This document shows, piece by piece, positions 62,884 to 64,000 of a stretch of 64,000 bases of DNA. The translations under genes and the position numbers were made by a program. The notes under the pieces are model-generated. The model was not told the DNA's origin. It saw only the letters and a list, made by a program, of their open reading frames with translations, and did not search any database. The DNA comes from Skermanella mucosa (GTDB lineage Bacteria; Pseudomonadota; Alphaproteobacteria; Azospirillales; Azospirillaceae), in assembly GCF_016765655.2 (NCBI RefSeq), contig NZ_CP086107.1:310001-374000 (forward strand), in the 5' to 3' direction. Position 1 is the stretch's first letter, and every line of letters begins with the position of its first letter.

Positions 62884-63641
62884 CGCAGATAGTGGATGTG
62901 GGGCCGCGCCGAGTGGGCGGGCAGCTCGATGCGCGCCTCGACCGAGAAGACGTTCCTCAGCAGGTCCTCGGTCAGCACATCGGCCGGGTGTCCGGACGCG
63001 ACGACCCTGCCCTGCCTCAGGACGACCAGCCTGTCGCAGAACATGGCGGCGTGATTGAGATCGTGAAGCGCGATGATGCTGGTGACCGGGAGACCGGAAA
63101 CGAGCCTGAGAAGGCCGATCTGGTGCTGGATGTCGAGGTGGTTGGTCGGCTCGTCGAGGATCAGCTCCTGGGGCGTCTGCGCCAGGGCCCTCGCGATGTG
63201 GGCGCGCTGCTTTTCGCCGCCCGACAGGCTTTGCCAGGAGTCGTTGCGTTTCTCCGCCATACCCGACTTCGCCAGCGCGTCCTCGACCGCCTCCTCGTCA
63301 ACCGGCGACCAGCCCGAGAACATGGAACGGTGCGGGAACCGGCCGAGCTTCACGACATCGACGACCTTCAGGTTGGCGTTCGTCGTCGCGTGCTGCTCGA
63401 CGAAGGCGACGCGCCGAGCGATCGACTGGCGCGAGATCGCCCGGACATCCTTCCGGTCGAGCATGACCCGACCGGAATGCGGCCGCTTCAGCCCGGCGAG
63501 CAGGCGCAGGAGGGAGGTCTTGCCGGACCCGTTCGGCCCGAGCAGGCCGAGCATCTCGCCCGGTTCGGCCTCCAGGGAGACCGCGTCCAGCACGGTCTTG
63601 CCGGCGATCCTCCAAGTAAGCTGTTCGGCCTTGATGCTCAT
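62880..63641 (-). CDS. Iron-complex (FhuC/FecE-type) ABC transporter ATP-binding protein
   Basis: A 253-residue ATPase. Walker A GPNGSGKT (35-42), signature LSGGEKQRAHIARAL, Walker B LILDEPTNHLD. The subfamily imports siderophores, haem or cobalamin. Its ATG overlaps the permease stop, so the two are coupled. If the cargo is cobalamin, it would supply BchE, but nothing here shows this. Confidence 0.9.
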   Translation of the reverse strand: MSIKAEQLTWRIAGKTVLDAVSLEAEPGEMLGLLGPNGSGKTSLLRLLAGLKRPHSGRVMLDRKDVRAISRQSIARRVAFVEQHATTNANLKVVDVVKLGRFPHRSMFSGWSPVDEEAVEDALAKSGMAEKRNDSWQSLSGGEKQRAHIARALAQTPQELILDEPTNHLDIQHQIGLLRLVSGLPVTSIIALHDLNHAAMFCDRLVVLRQGRVVASGHPADVLTEDLLRNVFSVEARIELPAHSARPHIHYLR

Positions 63642-64000
63642 GACGCGCGCTGGAACCGGTAGAGGATGAGCGAGAAGAAGGGCACGCCGACCAGTGCCGT
63701 GACGACGCCGACCGGCAGCGTCTGCTGCGGGATCAGGACCCGCGAAGCGATGTCCGCCAGCACCATGAAGATCGCTCCGGCGATCGCGCAGGCCGGCAGC
63801 AGCCGGATATGCGTGGGCCCCACGAAGAAACGCGCCGCATGCGGCACGACCAGGCCGACGAAACCGATCGAGCCGACCATGCTGACGATGGTGGCCGTCA
63901 TCAGGGCGGTCAGGGCGAAGAGCGTGATCCGCGCCCGACCGACATTGACCCCGAGCGCCGACGCCGCTTCGTCGCCGAAGGCGAAGGCATCGAGGACCCG
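63638..64000 (-). CDS. FecCD-family ABC permease, 5' end beyond window
   Basis: The last 120 residues of an inner-membrane permease that works with the ATPase downstream. FecCD blocks AASALGVNVGRAR and GSIGFVGLVVPHAARFFVG are visible, then three helices and GVVTALVGVPFFSLILYR. The start lies to the right of the window. Confidence 0.9.
   Translation of the reverse strand, partial: RVLDAFAFGDEAASALGVNVGRARITLFALTALMTATIVSMVGSIGFVGLVVPHAARFFVGPTHIRLLPACAIAGAIFMVLADIASRVLIPQQTLPVGVVTALVGVPFFSLILYRFQRAS

Noticed and set aside
1..64000. CRISPR arrays, tRNA or rRNA genes
   Set aside because: I saw no regularly spaced repeats and no cloverleaf or rRNA-like sequence; a tRNAscan run would settle the tRNA point.

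Overview
The window is a 64 kb, GC-rich chromosome or large-replicon segment of an alphaproteobacterium. The gene content fits an Azospirillum/Skermanella/Rhodocista-type member of the Rhodospirillales: several TRAP transporters, sugar-acid catabolism clusters, a C-P lyase operon, and an anaerobic bacteriochlorophyll cyclase gene (bchE) next to bchJ. This placement is inference; no rRNA or other marker is present. Most of the DNA is dense catabolic and transport operons, each paired with a local regulator.

Layout. (1) 1-3365: a TRAP substrate-binding gene cut by the left edge, an SDR dehydrogenase and a fumarylacetoacetate-hydrolase-family enzyme, divergent from an FCD/GntR regulator with a perfect 20-bp palindrome. 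(2) 3798-12619: a sugar-acid module with a PhyH-type dioxygenase, a DctMQP TRAP importer, a LacI regulator, two enolase-superfamily enzymes and a DapA/KDG-aldolase-type lyase. Three near-identical LacI-like operators tie the units together. Three back-to-back perfect inverted repeats lie at 4685-4798. (3) 12704-20209: an L-carnitine-dehydrogenase/lambda-crystallin-type dehydrogenase, a TAXI-TRAP importer, a split AtuA pair, a LysR regulator and a BKACE enzyme, which together suggest cleavage of a beta-hydroxy acid through its beta-keto acid. (4) 20294-27159: a periplasmic GDSL hydrolase, a GGDEF-EAL protein, a stand-alone BLUF photoreceptor, bchE and bchJ behind a paired PpsR/CrtJ-type site, then a YqcI/YcgG (GntA-type) haem N-oxygenase gene overlapping a DUF1989 gene. 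(5) 27160-28553: AT-richer DNA with two unrecognised genes. (6) 28816-30543: a DbpA-like DEAD-box helicase. (7) 30744-41553: a nine-gene leftward operon with a full-length transketolase, two acid dehydrogenases, a TRAP importer, a split transketolase and an SDR, divergent from a LysR regulator. (8) 41715-50476: phnGHIJKL-CDE-M, the C-P lyase pathway with its phosphonate ABC importer. (9) 50517-64000: a nitroreductase, a frameshifted adenylate cyclase, an OmpR/EnvZ-type pair, an isoquinoline-oxidoreductase-like molybdoenzyme (iorAB type) with an AraC regulator, a GFA-family protein, relics of IS256- and IS3-family elements, a LysR/metallo-beta-lactamase pair, and the start of a FecCD/FhuC-type iron-complex ABC importer.

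The most unusual stretch is 21294-27159. A c-di-GMP enzyme, a blue-light sensor, two bacteriochlorophyll genes under a likely light/oxygen repressor site, and a haem N-oxygenase/DUF1989 pair lie in line on one strand. Other points of note are the LacI operator set, the dual-transketolase operon, and two diverged dispersed repeats whose copies lie about 6.8 kb and 35 kb apart.
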